Assembly: GCA_910588365.1 (NCBI GenBank)
Contig: CAJUQS010000056.1
Span: 1 to 25,151 of the forward strand
Direction: 5' to 3'
DNA length: 25,151 nucleotides
DNA from: an uncultured Oscillospiraceae bacterium
GTDB lineage: Bacteria > Bacillota > Clostridia > Oscillospirales > Oscillospiraceae
The stretch's first letter is position 1, and each line of letters begins with the position of its first letter. A program made the position numbers and the translations under genes. The notes under the pieces were generated by a model. The model was given only the letters and a program-made list of their open reading frames with translations, did not search any database and was not told the DNA's origin. Below are positions 7,306-14,105 of this stretch, piece after piece.

Positions 7306-8328
7306 ATGGCGGAGCCCATTATCCGTTTGGAGCACCTGACCAAGTGCTTCGGCAGCGGGGAGGACCAGGTCCACGCGCTGGAGGATATCAGCATCGACAT
7401 CCAGCCGGGGGAGATCTTCGGCGTCATCGGCCTGAGCGGCGCGGGCAAGAGCACCCTGGTCCGGTGCGTGAACCTGCTGGAGCGGCCCACCAGCGGTCAG
7501 GTCATTGTGGACGGAAGGGACATGATGTCCCTCCCGGACAGGGAGCTGCGGGAGGCACGCAAGTCCATCGGCATGATCTTCCAGAGCTTCAATCTGCTCA
7601 TGCAGCGCACGGCCCAGGACAACATCTGCTTCCCCATGGAGCTGGCGGGCGTCCCCCGGAGGAATGCCGTCCAGCGGGCCCGGGAGCTGCTGGAGATCGT
7701 GGATCTGGCGGGCCGGGCGGGCGCCTACCCCACCCAGCTCTCCGGCGGGCAGAAGCAGCGGGTGGCCATCGCCCGCACCCTGGCCACCAATCCCAAGGTT
7801 CTCTTGTGCGACGAGGCCACCAGCGCCCTGGACCCCAAGACCACCCGGGACATCCTGCGGCTCATCCAGGACATCAACAGGCGCCTGGGCATCACAGTGG
7901 TGGTCATCACCCACGAGATGAAGGTCATCGAGGAGATCTGCTCCCGGGTGGCCATCCTGGACCACGGCCGCCTGGCGGAGACAGGCACCGTGGAGGAGGT
8001 CTTCGCCAGCCCCAAGACGGAGGCCGGGCGGCGGCTGGTGTACCCGGACGGCGTGCCCCCGGAGGTGCTCAGCACCGCTGCGGACAGGGCCCGGGTGGTC
8101 CGGGTGGCCTTCAACGGCGGCACGTCCTATCAGCCCCTTATCGCCACGCTGGCTATCGAGTGCGGCGTCAAGGCCAACATCCTGGGCGCGGACACGCGCA
8201 ACATCGACGGCCGGGCCTTCGGCACCATGCTGCTGGGCCTGCCGGAGGAGGGTGCGGAGAAGGCCCTGGCCTACATCCGCGCGCAGAAGGATATCACCGT
8301 AGAGGAGGTGCCCGATTACCATGGTTGA
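7306..8328 (+). CDS. metN: Methionine ABC transporter ATP-binding protein MetN
   Basis: ATPase of the MetNIQ importer for methionine, 340 residues. Walker A is GLSGAGKST (42-50), the Q-loop is near Gln93, the ABC signature LSGGQ is at 145-149 and Walker B VLLCDEATSALDP begins at about 165. The last 85 or so residues form a NIL/ACT-like domain, which in this family binds cytoplasmic methionine and causes trans-inhibition. The ATG at 7306 follows GGAGGG at good spacing; longer frames run back into the T-box. The gene ends 8 bases inside metI, so the two are coupled. It is controlled by the upstream T-box. Confidence 0.97.
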   Translation: MAEPIIRLEHLTKCFGSGEDQVHALEDISIDIQPGEIFGVIGLSGAGKSTLVRCVNLLERPTSGQVIVDGRDMMSLPDRELREARKSIGMIFQSFNLLMQRTAQDNICFPMELAGVPRRNAVQRARELLEIVDLAGRAGAYPTQLSGGQKQRVAIARTLATNPKVLLCDEATSALDPKTTRDILRLIQDINRRLGITVVVITHEMKVIEEICSRVAILDHGRLAETGTVEEVFASPKTEAGRRLVYPDGVPPEVLSTAADRARVVRVAFNGGTSYQPLIATLAIECGVKANILGADTRNIDGRAFGTMLLGLPEEGAEKALAYIRAQKDITVEEVPDYHG

Positions 8329-9082
8329 GAACCTGACCGCCCTGTTTGAATCCTGGGGCATCGCCTCCGCCCAGGCGTCCAGCCAGGCGGAGTACCTGAC
8401 GAACCTCCCGGAGCTGCTGGACCAGACCTGGCAGACCGTCTACGCCCCCGCCGCGGCAACTGTGCTGGCATATCTCATCGGGCTGCCTCTGGGCATCCTG
8501 CTGGTGACTGGCGAGGAGGGCGGGATACGCCCCCTGCCGGAGCCCCTGATGCGGGTGCTCAACGTGGTGATAAACCTGCTGAGAAGCGTGCCGTTCCTGA
8601 TCCTGATGGCCCTGGTCATGCCCCTGTCCACCATCATCATCGGCACCAGCGTGGGCACCACGGCCACCATCGTGCCCCTGACCATCGCGGCCGGGCCCTA
8701 TGTGGCCCGCATCGTGGAGATCTCCCTGCGGGAGATGGACCGGGGCGTCATCGAGGCGGCCCAGGCCATGGGCTGTTCCCCGTGGCAGATCGTCACCAAG
8801 GTGATGCTGCCGGAGTGCCGCCCCTCCCTTATCAACGGCGCCACCAACGCCTCCATCACCATCCTGGGCTACGGCGCCATGTCGGGCGCCATCGGCGGCG
8901 GCGGCTGGGGCGCTGTGGCCCTGATGCGGGGCTACGGGCGGCACCATGTGGTGGTCATGTGGGCGGCTGTCATTCTGCTCGTGATTCTGGTCCAGATCAT
9001 TCAATCCATCGGTACCGCCCTGTCCGTGAAGTCGGACCGGCGTATCAATAACAACGGAAGCAAGAAAAGGAGAAAATCGTGA
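8321..9082 (+). CDS. metI: Methionine ABC transporter permease MetI
   Basis: Inner-membrane channel of the MetNIQ importer, 253 residues, slightly longer than usual because of an N-terminal extension of about 35 residues. Five hydrophobic segments can be seen (first near TVLAYLIGLPLGILLV, last near VVVMWAAVILLVILVQII). The coupling loop that docks on MetN is EAAQAMGCSPWQIVTKVMLPE. GAGGAGGTG lies 10 bases before the ATG, which overlaps the end of metN. The Lys/Arg-rich tail is in the cytoplasm. Its stop overlaps the metQ start. Confidence 0.97.
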   Translation: MVENLTALFESWGIASAQASSQAEYLTNLPELLDQTWQTVYAPAAATVLAYLIGLPLGILLVTGEEGGIRPLPEPLMRVLNVVINLLRSVPFLILMALVMPLSTIIIGTSVGTTATIVPLTIAAGPYVARIVEISLREMDRGVIEAAQAMGCSPWQIVTKVMLPECRPSLINGATNASITILGYGAMSGAIGGGGWGAVALMRGYGRHHVVVMWAAVILLVILVQIIQSIGTALSVKSDRRINNNGSKKRRKS

Positions 9083-9894
9083 TGAAAAAGAAGCTGATTG
9101 CACTTGTGCTGTCCCTTTCCCTGGTCCTGGCGCTGGCCGCCTGCGGCGGCTCGGGCGATGGCGGGAGCAAGACCATCAAGGTCGGCGCCACCCCCGCCCC
9201 CCACGCGGCCATCCTCGAGCAGATCAAGGACGCCCTGTCCAAGGACGGGTACACATTGGACATCGTGGAGTACGACGACTACGTGGCACCCAACAACTCC
9301 CTGGAGGACGGCTCCCTGGACGCCAACTATTTCCAGCACGTCACCTACATGAATGAGTTCAACGCCGAGCACGGCACCCATCTGGTCAGCGCCGCCGGCA
9401 TCCACTACGAGCCCTTCGGCCTGTACGCCGGCAAGTGCGCCTCCCTGGCGGAGCTCCAGGACGGCGCCCAGATCGCCGTGCCCAACGATGGCACCAACGA
9501 GGCCCGGGCCCTGCTGCTGCTGGAGCAGGAGGGGCTCATCAAGCTCAAGGACGGCGTGGGCCTGTCCGCCACCAAGATGGACGTTGCGGAGAACCCCCAC
9601 AACTATGACATCGTGGAGCTGGAGGCCCGTCAGGTGTCCGCCCGGCTTTCGGACGTGGACGTGGCGGTCATCAACGGCAACTACGCCATCGACGCGGGGC
9701 TGAAGGTGTCCGACGCCCTGGCGGTGGAGGCCAACGACGGCGCGGCCGCCGAGGCCTATGTGAACGTGGTGGCCGTCAAGGAGGGCAATGAGAACAGCGA
9801 GGCCGTCCAGGCCCTCGTCAAGGCCCTCCAGAGCGACGAGGTGAAGAGCTTCATCGAGGAGACCTACGACGGCGCGGTGGTGCCCCTGTTCTGA
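9082..9894 (+). CDS. metQ: Methionine-binding lipoprotein MetQ
   Basis: Substrate-binding protein of the MetNIQ importer, 270 residues. A lipoprotein signal peptide ends in LALAAC, with lipidated Cys21. The body matches the NlpA/MetQ family: IKVGATPAPHAAILEQI, DGSLDANYFQHVTYM, and the C-terminal EVKSFIEETYDGAVVPLF. The ATG at 9082 is taken as start; a GTG at 9079 directly before it is also possible. AAAGGAG lies upstream and the TGATG overlap couples it to metI. It is the last gene of the T-box operon. Confidence 0.97.
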   Translation: MKKKLIALVLSLSLVLALAACGGSGDGGSKTIKVGATPAPHAAILEQIKDALSKDGYTLDIVEYDDYVAPNNSLEDGSLDANYFQHVTYMNEFNAEHGTHLVSAAGIHYEPFGLYAGKCASLAELQDGAQIAVPNDGTNEARALLLLEQEGLIKLKDGVGLSATKMDVAENPHNYDIVELEARQVSARLSDVDVAVINGNYAIDAGLKVSDALAVEANDGAAAEAYVNVVAVKEGNENSEAVQALVKALQSDEVKSFIEETYDGAVVPLF

Positions 9895-9902
9895 TTTCTG
9901 CT

Positions 9903-9933
9903 CTCCCCCGGCGGCCTCTGGCCGCCGGGGGAG
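9903..9933. terminator. GC-rich hairpin after metQ
   Basis: A perfect 14-base stem (9903-9916 with 9920-9933) and TCT loop, just after the metQ stop. There is no good T-tract on either side. On the minus strand TTTTGACATA lies immediately before it, the same motif that precedes two other hairpins in this window. Confidence 0.65.
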
Positions 9934-9961
9934 ACTATATGTCAAAATGGCTTGACAGGCC

Positions 9962-9993
9962 GGCGGAGACGAAACACGCGTTTCGTCTCCGCC
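9962..9993 (+). terminator. Second hairpin between metQ and sortase, with T-tract
   Basis: A perfect 14-base stem GGCGGAGACGAAAC (9962-9975) and GTTTCGTCTCCGCC (9980-9993), with loop ACGC, followed on the plus strand by GTGTTTTTCATT. It can act as the metQ terminator and, lying between convergent genes, may also stop the sortase transcript. Confidence 0.7.
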
Positions 9994-10026
9994 CTGGTGT
10001 TTTTCATTATACAGATTTTCCGGCGT

Positions 10027-10833
10027 TTACTCCGCCGCCCGCAGGACAGCCTGGACCACCCAGCGGGTGGCGTGGCCGCTGCCGGTGCAGGTGGAGAGTG
10101 TCAGGATCCGGTCCTCCGCCGTGGGGACCACGCCCGTGTCGATGGCGCTGTGGTCCAGGCCGTATCGGATCAGCTCCTCCTGCCGCCCCGTCTCCTCGAT
10201 GTCCAGGCGGTAGACGATCTCCCGGATGCCCACCTCATAGGCGGCGAAGATGTCGTAGATCAGCACCTGCCCTCCCATGGTCACATAGACCGAGGGGTGC
10301 TCCCGCCAGTAGTCCGCGCTCCGGTAGTCGCGCAGGCTCCCGAACATGGTGCCGTTGCGCATCCGGTGGCCATAGATCAGGGTGTGGAACCCGCTCAGAT
10401 CCGCCGCCGCCGTGTGCTCCAGGAAGATGGCCCCCACAGAGCTGCTCTCCCGCTTCCAGGTGCGGTTCAGATAGTAGCTGTTGTCCCCCGTCTGGACCAC
10501 CGGATAGGACAGCACGGTGCCCGGAATGGCGATCCAGCCCACCACGTCCCCGTTGACCTGGCGCAGGGCCTCCAGATCCACCTGTGCCAGGGCGGCGGCC
10601 CAGGGGTCCCGCTCCGCCGCCAAATCTCCGTCCTCCTCCCCGGTCTGCGGGGCGTCCTGGGTCCGGGCCGGCGGAAGCTCCTCCGGCAGCTCCAGCCCCG
10701 CCACCTCTACCGCCTCGGCGTAGTCCTCCCCGCCCTTCTGGTAGTCCAGGGACTTCCAGGCGATATACCCGCCGCTCACCGCCAGCACCGCCAGCAGTAC
10801 CGCCGCCAGCACGCGGCGCACATTCTTTCTCAT
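10027..10833 (-). CDS. srtB: Class B sortase
   Basis: Membrane-anchored transpeptidase of 268 residues that attaches proteins to the peptidoglycan stem peptide. An N-terminal anchor (about 7-25) is followed by an acidic linker and the sortase fold. Catalytic residues are His156 (LIYGHRM), Cys249 (LTLSTCT) and Arg257 (HATRWVV). GDVVGWIAIPGTVLSYPVVQ and the H-to-C spacing with the long insertion fit class B. The start at 10833 has GGAGG 6 bases upstream; a longer frame from 10896 adds an unlike N-terminus. No substrate with a clear NPQTN-type signal is encoded in the window. Confidence 0.94.
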   Translation of the reverse strand: MRKNVRRVLAAVLLAVLAVSGGYIAWKSLDYQKGGEDYAEAVEVAGLELPEELPPARTQDAPQTGEEDGDLAAERDPWAAALAQVDLEALRQVNGDVVGWIAIPGTVLSYPVVQTGDNSYYLNRTWKRESSSVGAIFLEHTAAADLSGFHTLIYGHRMRNGTMFGSLRDYRSADYWREHPSVYVTMGGQVLIYDIFAAYEVGIREIVYRLDIEETGRQEELIRYGLDHSAIDTGVVPTAEDRILTLSTCTGSGHATRWVVQAVLRAAE

Positions 10834-10902
10834 GGTCCGCCTCCCTCCCGCCCATGGGCCCCGCTCTCCGGCAGGGGCCGGGCGGCCGTTTCTCAATTTG
10901 CC

Positions 10903-10931
10903 AGTATATCACGCAGGCACCGAAAATACAA
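10903..10931 (-). promoter_or_regulatory. Promoter of the sortase gene
   Basis: On the minus strand TTGTAT (10926-10931), 17 bases, and TATACT (10903-10908) with an extended TGA. The 19 bases at 10893-10911 match the citrate synthase promoter region 3372-3390 at 18 positions, including the GCAAATTGA that follows the -10. Confidence 0.7.
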
Positions 10932-10950
10932 GGCTATTGGTCCAGCTTCT

Positions 10951-10980
10951 AAAAATCCCCCCGCGCCGGAGCGCGGGGGG
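10951..10980 (-). terminator. Terminator of the Cys-rich peptide gene
   Basis: Minus-strand hairpin with a perfect 10-base stem (10957-10966 with 10971-10980), a 4-base loop and a following TTTTT run (forward AAAAA at 10951-10955). TGACATA stands just before it on the minus strand. Good intrinsic terminator. Confidence 0.85.
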
Positions 10981-10997
10981 AGCTATGTCACCGGGGA

Positions 10998-11234
10998 TCA
11001 GCAGCAGCCATCGCCGCAGCCGCAGTTGTTATTGCAGCCGCACCCACAGCCGCAGTTGCAGTTGCAGTTGTTGTTGCATCCGCCGCAGCCGCAGTTGCAG
11101 TTGCAGCCGCACCCACAGTTGCTGCCGCCGCAGCTGCCGCCACAGCCGCTGCCGCCGCAGCAGCAGCACAGGATGATGATCAGGATGATGATCCAGCAGC
11201 AGCCGCCGCCGCCAAAGCCATTATTGTTCCACAT
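10998..11234 (-). CDS. Small Cys/Gly/Asn-rich membrane peptide
   Basis: I do not recognise a family. The 78-residue product has 25 Cys. A Gly-rich start (MWNNNGFGGGG) leads to a short hydrophobic stretch WIIILIIIL bracketed by CC and CCCC (12-26). The rest alternates Cys with Gly or Asn, as in CGCGCNCNCGCGGC and two NNNC units. The ATG at 11234 is chosen because AGGAGG lies 10 bases upstream; an ATG at 11243 would be only one base from it. A clean terminator follows. The pattern suggests a membrane-anchored metal-binding or disulfide-linked surface or spore peptide; some small Gly-rich sporulation peptides look superficially similar. It might instead be low-complexity drift, but the site and terminator favour a real gene. 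Confidence 0.75.
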   Translation of the reverse strand: MWNNNGFGGGGCCWIIILIIILCCCCGGSGCGGSCGGSNCGCGCNCNCGCGGCNNNCNCNCGCGCGCNNNCGCGDGCC

Positions 11235-11308
11235 AAGTTTCATACCTCCTGTGAGATGTGAGGCCTTGCGCGCCTCAGTTCATCATATGCAGGAGGTTCC
11301 GGGAGGTG

Positions 11309-12400
11309 TCAGCGGATTCTGGGGGCGCTTACGCCGGCCCGGGCGTCCGCCAGCTCTCCGGCGGTAAACGCCCCGCCGGCCTCCAGGCGCTGGGCCAGTG
11401 TCTGCCCGGAGCCGCCGGCGGGGGTTTCCAGGGCGTAGTAGGAGAGATAGGCCGCGTGGGCCCGCAGGAGCGGCCCCTCCCGGAGCAGCTCGTACTCCCC
11501 GGCGGTCAGCGCGCCGCATTCCAGAGCCCGCTCCAGACTCGTGGCATAGTTATCCACCCCCGCCGTGCTGTAGCCCAGGGCCCGCAGCAGCAGCTCCTCG
11601 AACTCCGCCGCCGAGATGGGCCGGCCGGAGCCGAACAGGGTGGGCGCCACGCCGTTGGCATACCCCCTGCCGTAGGCCCAGGCCGCATAGCGGTCCAGCC
11701 AGGAGGGAACGTCGGTGAAGGGGTGGGTCCCGGTGTATGCCATGGCCTCATCCTCCTCCCCCAGCACCCGGATGAACAGGGCCAGCCCCTCCCCCCGGCT
11801 CAGCGTCAGGTGGAGATCCAGCCCCTCCCCCACGCCGGATCCGGTCCCCCGGAACAGCCCCAGCGACCGCAGGGCCCGGGCGGCCCCCCAGCAGTCCGGG
11901 AATCCGGCGGCGTCCCGCGCCTGGCCGTCCCCCTCATAGGCCGCCGCGACGGGGGAGCCGGCGGTAAAGACGGCGGAGCTCCCCTCGGCCACGACGCAGC
12001 GGTGGTTGACCGCCAGCTTCTCACCGGCGGCGATCTCCCGGCCCGCCGTCACGTCCACCGCCGTGCCCCGGGTCAGGGTCAGCTCCCCCGCCAGGGGGGT
12101 GACGGACAGCCCCGTGGAGCCGGAGAGTGTGCCGCCCGGATTCATCGCGGCGGTGCGCTGCCCGGTGGCGAGAAAGCCCTCCTTCATGGCCTCCAGGCGG
12201 CGGCGGACGGCGGCGCGGAGGGTCCTGCCGGACTCGTCCGCCCGGCTGTCCGCGGCGGCGGCGATGGACTGGGAAAACGCGCCCTCCAGGTAGGACCGGG
12301 AGATCAGCGGGTCCCCGGCGTCTCCGCCGCCGGCCCGGGCCGCGGTCCGGCACAGCGCCAGTGCCAGCAGCAGCGCGGCAGCGGTCAGTTGTTTCTTCAT
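11309..12400 (-). CDS. SLH-domain-like secreted protein
   Basis: Exported protein of 363 residues. A Sec signal peptide (MKKQLTAAALLLALAL, probable cleavage after ARA near 23) leads a mature part that begins with an Ala-rich helical segment. A central region (about 90-155) looks like beta structure (TPLAGELTLTRGTAVDVTAGREI). The C-terminal half has S-layer homology-type repeats, best seen in FTDVPSWLDRYAAWAYGRG followed by NGVAPTLFGSGRPISAAEFEELLLRAL. SLH repeats bind secondary cell-wall polymers, so it is probably held on the surface. AAGGAG precedes the ATG. It lies between rex and the Cys-rich peptide on the same strand; its own promoter is not evident. Confidence 0.85.
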   Translation of the reverse strand: MKKQLTAAALLLALALCRTAARAGGGDAGDPLISRSYLEGAFSQSIAAAADSRADESGRTLRAAVRRRLEAMKEGFLATGQRTAAMNPGGTLSGSTGLSVTPLAGELTLTRGTAVDVTAGREIAAGEKLAVNHRCVVAEGSSAVFTAGSPVAAAYEGDGQARDAAGFPDCWGAARALRSLGLFRGTGSGVGEGLDLHLTLSRGEGLALFIRVLGEEDEAMAYTGTHPFTDVPSWLDRYAAWAYGRGYANGVAPTLFGSGRPISAAEFEELLLRALGYSTAGVDNYATSLERALECGALTAGEYELLREGPLLRAHAAYLSYYALETPAGGSGQTLAQRLEAGGAFTAGELADARAGVSAPRIR

Positions 12401-12437
12401 AGCGTCTCCTTGTACCTTGTTTTTGGGGGGAAAGAAG

Positions 12438-12466
12438 ATTCCGCAGCCCCTGCGGGGCTGCGGAAT
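12438..12466 (-). terminator. Terminator after rex
   Basis: Perfect 13-base stem (12438-12450 with 12454-12466) and 3-base loop, followed on the minus strand by CTTCTTTC. TTTTGACATA precedes it on that strand. A weaker 7-base hairpin (12481-12487 with 12494-12500) stands between it and the rex stop. Confidence 0.75.
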
Positions 12467-12506
12467 ATGTCAAAATTCATCCCCGGCACACGCGCCGGGG
12501 AACGGA

Positions 12507-13136
12507 TCACCGCTCGGTGATCCGGTAGCTGAGCGTGAGAAGGCTGTCGGCAAAGTGGACGTCCTCAAAGCAGATGCCGTCCAGATCGCTGGAAAGCTCC
12601 ACATTTGTGAAATTCCAGAAGCCCCGGATCCCCAGCTCGATGAGGCGGTCCGCCATGCTCTGGGCCGCGGACTGGGGCACGGTGAGCACCGCCACGTCCG
12701 GCCGGCGGACGGGCACGAACCGCTCCAGCTCCGCCATGTCCAGCACCGGCGTACCGGCAATCTCCGTGCCGATCAGGGCGGGGGCGATGTCGAAGGCGGC
12801 CAGCAGCCGGAAGCCGGATTCCTTGAAGTGGAAGTTCTGCATCAGCGCCCGGCCCAGGTTGCCCGCCCCCACAACGATGATGCTGTGCTGGTTGTTCACA
12901 CCCAGGATACGGCCGATCTCCGCCCGGAGCTCCTCCACATTGTAGCCATAGCCCTGCTGGCCGAACTCACCGAAGCAGCTGAGATCCTGCCGGATCTGGG
13001 AGGCGGTGATCCCCATCTTCTCCCCCAGCGTACTGGAGGAGATGCGCACGATCCCCTTCAGGTGGAGATCGTCCAGATAGCGGTAGTAGCGGGGGAGCCG
13101 CTTGATAACGGCATCGGATACGTTCTGTCTTTTCAT
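12507..13136 (-). CDS. rex: Redox-sensing transcriptional repressor Rex
   Basis: Rex senses the NADH/NAD+ ratio and represses fermentation and redox genes when NAD+ is high. The 209-residue length is normal. The N-terminal winged helix (about 1-80) contains SSSTLGEKMGITASQIRQDLS with the FGEFGQQGYGY linker, and the Rossmann domain carries VVGAGNLGRAL (Gly90-Gly95). The C-terminal domain-swap helix is present (FADSLLTLSYRI). The ATG at 13136 has a GGAGG site upstream. A Rex-type inverted repeat overlaps its own promoter, implying autoregulation. Confidence 0.97.
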   Translation of the reverse strand: MKRQNVSDAVIKRLPRYYRYLDDLHLKGIVRISSSTLGEKMGITASQIRQDLSCFGEFGQQGYGYNVEELRAEIGRILGVNNQHSIIVVGAGNLGRALMQNFHFKESGFRLLAAFDIAPALIGTEIAGTPVLDMAELERFVPVRRPDVAVLTVPQSAAQSMADRLIELGIRGFWNFTNVELSSDLDGICFEDVHFADSLLTLSYRITER

Positions 13137-13174
13137 ATCAGCCTCCAGTTCCTATGGATAATTTTTATGGAACT

Positions 13175-13204
13175 ATTCTACTACATTGACAATAACTTGT
13201 CAAT
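13175..13204 (-). promoter_or_regulatory. rex promoter with overlapping Rex-like operator
   Basis: On the minus strand TTGACA (13198-13203), 17 bases, TAGAAT (13175-13180). An 18-base inverted repeat TTGACAA-N4-TTGTCAA (13186-13203) covers the -35 and part of the spacer. It resembles the clostridial Rex consensus TTGTTAA-N4-TTAACAA in half-site length and spacing, so Rex probably blocks its own promoter. Confidence 0.7.
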
Positions 13205-13265
13205 TGCCCCCGCCGTCCTGCCGCACACTTTATTCTTCCGGTTCACCCGCCGGGCCAGGAGGCAC

Positions 13266-13295
13266 TTGACAGCGGCCCGCGGGATCGATCATAAT
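13266..13295 (+). promoter_or_regulatory. Probable promoter of cbiK
   Basis: TTGACA (13266-13271), an 18-base spacer and CATAAT (13290-13295), about 45 bases before the cbiK ATG. The remaining leader is too short for a cobalamin riboswitch. Confidence 0.6.
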
Positions 13296-13342
13296 ATATC
13301 CAGAATTTAAAAACACAAACCACTTTACAGGAGGAAAGTTCT

Positions 13343-14092
13343 ATGAAAAAGGCCCTTGTCATCACCAGCTTCGGCACCAGCGTCCCCGAGGCCCGCGCCG
13401 GCATCACGGCAGTGGAGGAGGCCCTGGCGGACGCGGTCCCCGGCTGTCCCTGGGTCCGCGCCTTTACCAGCCCCACCATCCGGCGCATCCTGGCCGGCCG
13501 GGGGGAGGCGGTCCCCAGCCTGCCGGAGGCCCTGGCGGATCTCCGGAACAAGGGGGCGCGGCGGGTGGTCGTGCAGCCCACCCACCTGCTCTACGGCCTG
13601 GAGTACGACAAGCTGAAAGCCGGGGCGGAGGCCTTGTCCGGCGGCTTCGAGACGCTGGCGGTGGGGCGGCCCCTGCTGGCGGACACCGGCGATATCCGCC
13701 GGTTTGCCCGCTGCCTGTCCCGGGACTGCCCGGCGGAGGCGGGCGGCGCGGTGGTGTTCATGGGCCACGGCACGGAGCACTTCGCCAACGCGGCCTACCC
13801 CGCCCTTCAGACCGCCCTCCGCCTGGAGGGCCGGGAGGACGTCTATATCGGCACCGTGGAGGGCTGGCCGGGACTCGCGGACATCCTCCGGCAGCTGGGC
13901 GCTCCCCGCCGTGTGAAGCTGCTGCCGCTGATGCTGGTGGCCGGGGACCACGCCAGAAACGACATGGCCGGAACCTGGAAGCAGGCGCTGGAGGAGGCGG
14001 GCCACACCGTCTCCTGCTCCTTCACCGGCCTGGGGGAGCTGCCCTGGGTGCAGGAGATGTACCGGGAGCGCCTGCTGGACGTGATGGACTGA
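13343..14092 (+). CDS. cbiK: Sirohydrochlorin cobaltochelatase CbiK
   Basis: Inserts Co2+ into sirohydrochlorin (or its precorrin form), the entry step of anaerobic cobalamin synthesis; relatives can also insert iron for siroheme. The 249-residue protein begins KKALVITSFGTSVPEAR, typical of CbiK. Likely metal-binding residues are His142 in FMGHGTEH and His203 in LVAGDHARND. It appears cytoplasmic, with no signal peptide. AGGAGG precedes the ATG. No other cobalamin gene is in the window; instead the next gene, 13 bases downstream, encodes a DNA repair fusion, an odd partner. Confidence 0.94.
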   Translation: MKKALVITSFGTSVPEARAGITAVEEALADAVPGCPWVRAFTSPTIRRILAGRGEAVPSLPEALADLRNKGARRVVVQPTHLLYGLEYDKLKAGAEALSGGFETLAVGRPLLADTGDIRRFARCLSRDCPAEAGGAVVFMGHGTEHFANAAYPALQTALRLEGREDVYIGTVEGWPGLADILRQLGAPRRVKLLPLMLVAGDHARNDMAGTWKQALEEAGHTVSCSFTGLGELPWVQEMYRERLLDVMD

Positions 14093-14105
14093 CGGGAGGG
14101 GCGCC

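Noticed and set aside
9079..9081. GTG as the metQ start
   Set aside because: It is directly next to an ATG with equally suitable spacing; the ATG is preferred though the GTG cannot be excluded.
10998..11170. CRISPR or tandem-repeat array in the CAG/GCC-rich stretch
   Set aside because: The short units are irregular triplet-based repeats explained by the Cys-Gly/Asn coding pattern; there are no repeat-spacer units.
13205..13342. Cobalamin riboswitch before cbiK
   Set aside because: Only about 45 bases lie between the promoter and the start codon, and no B12-box sequence is seen.
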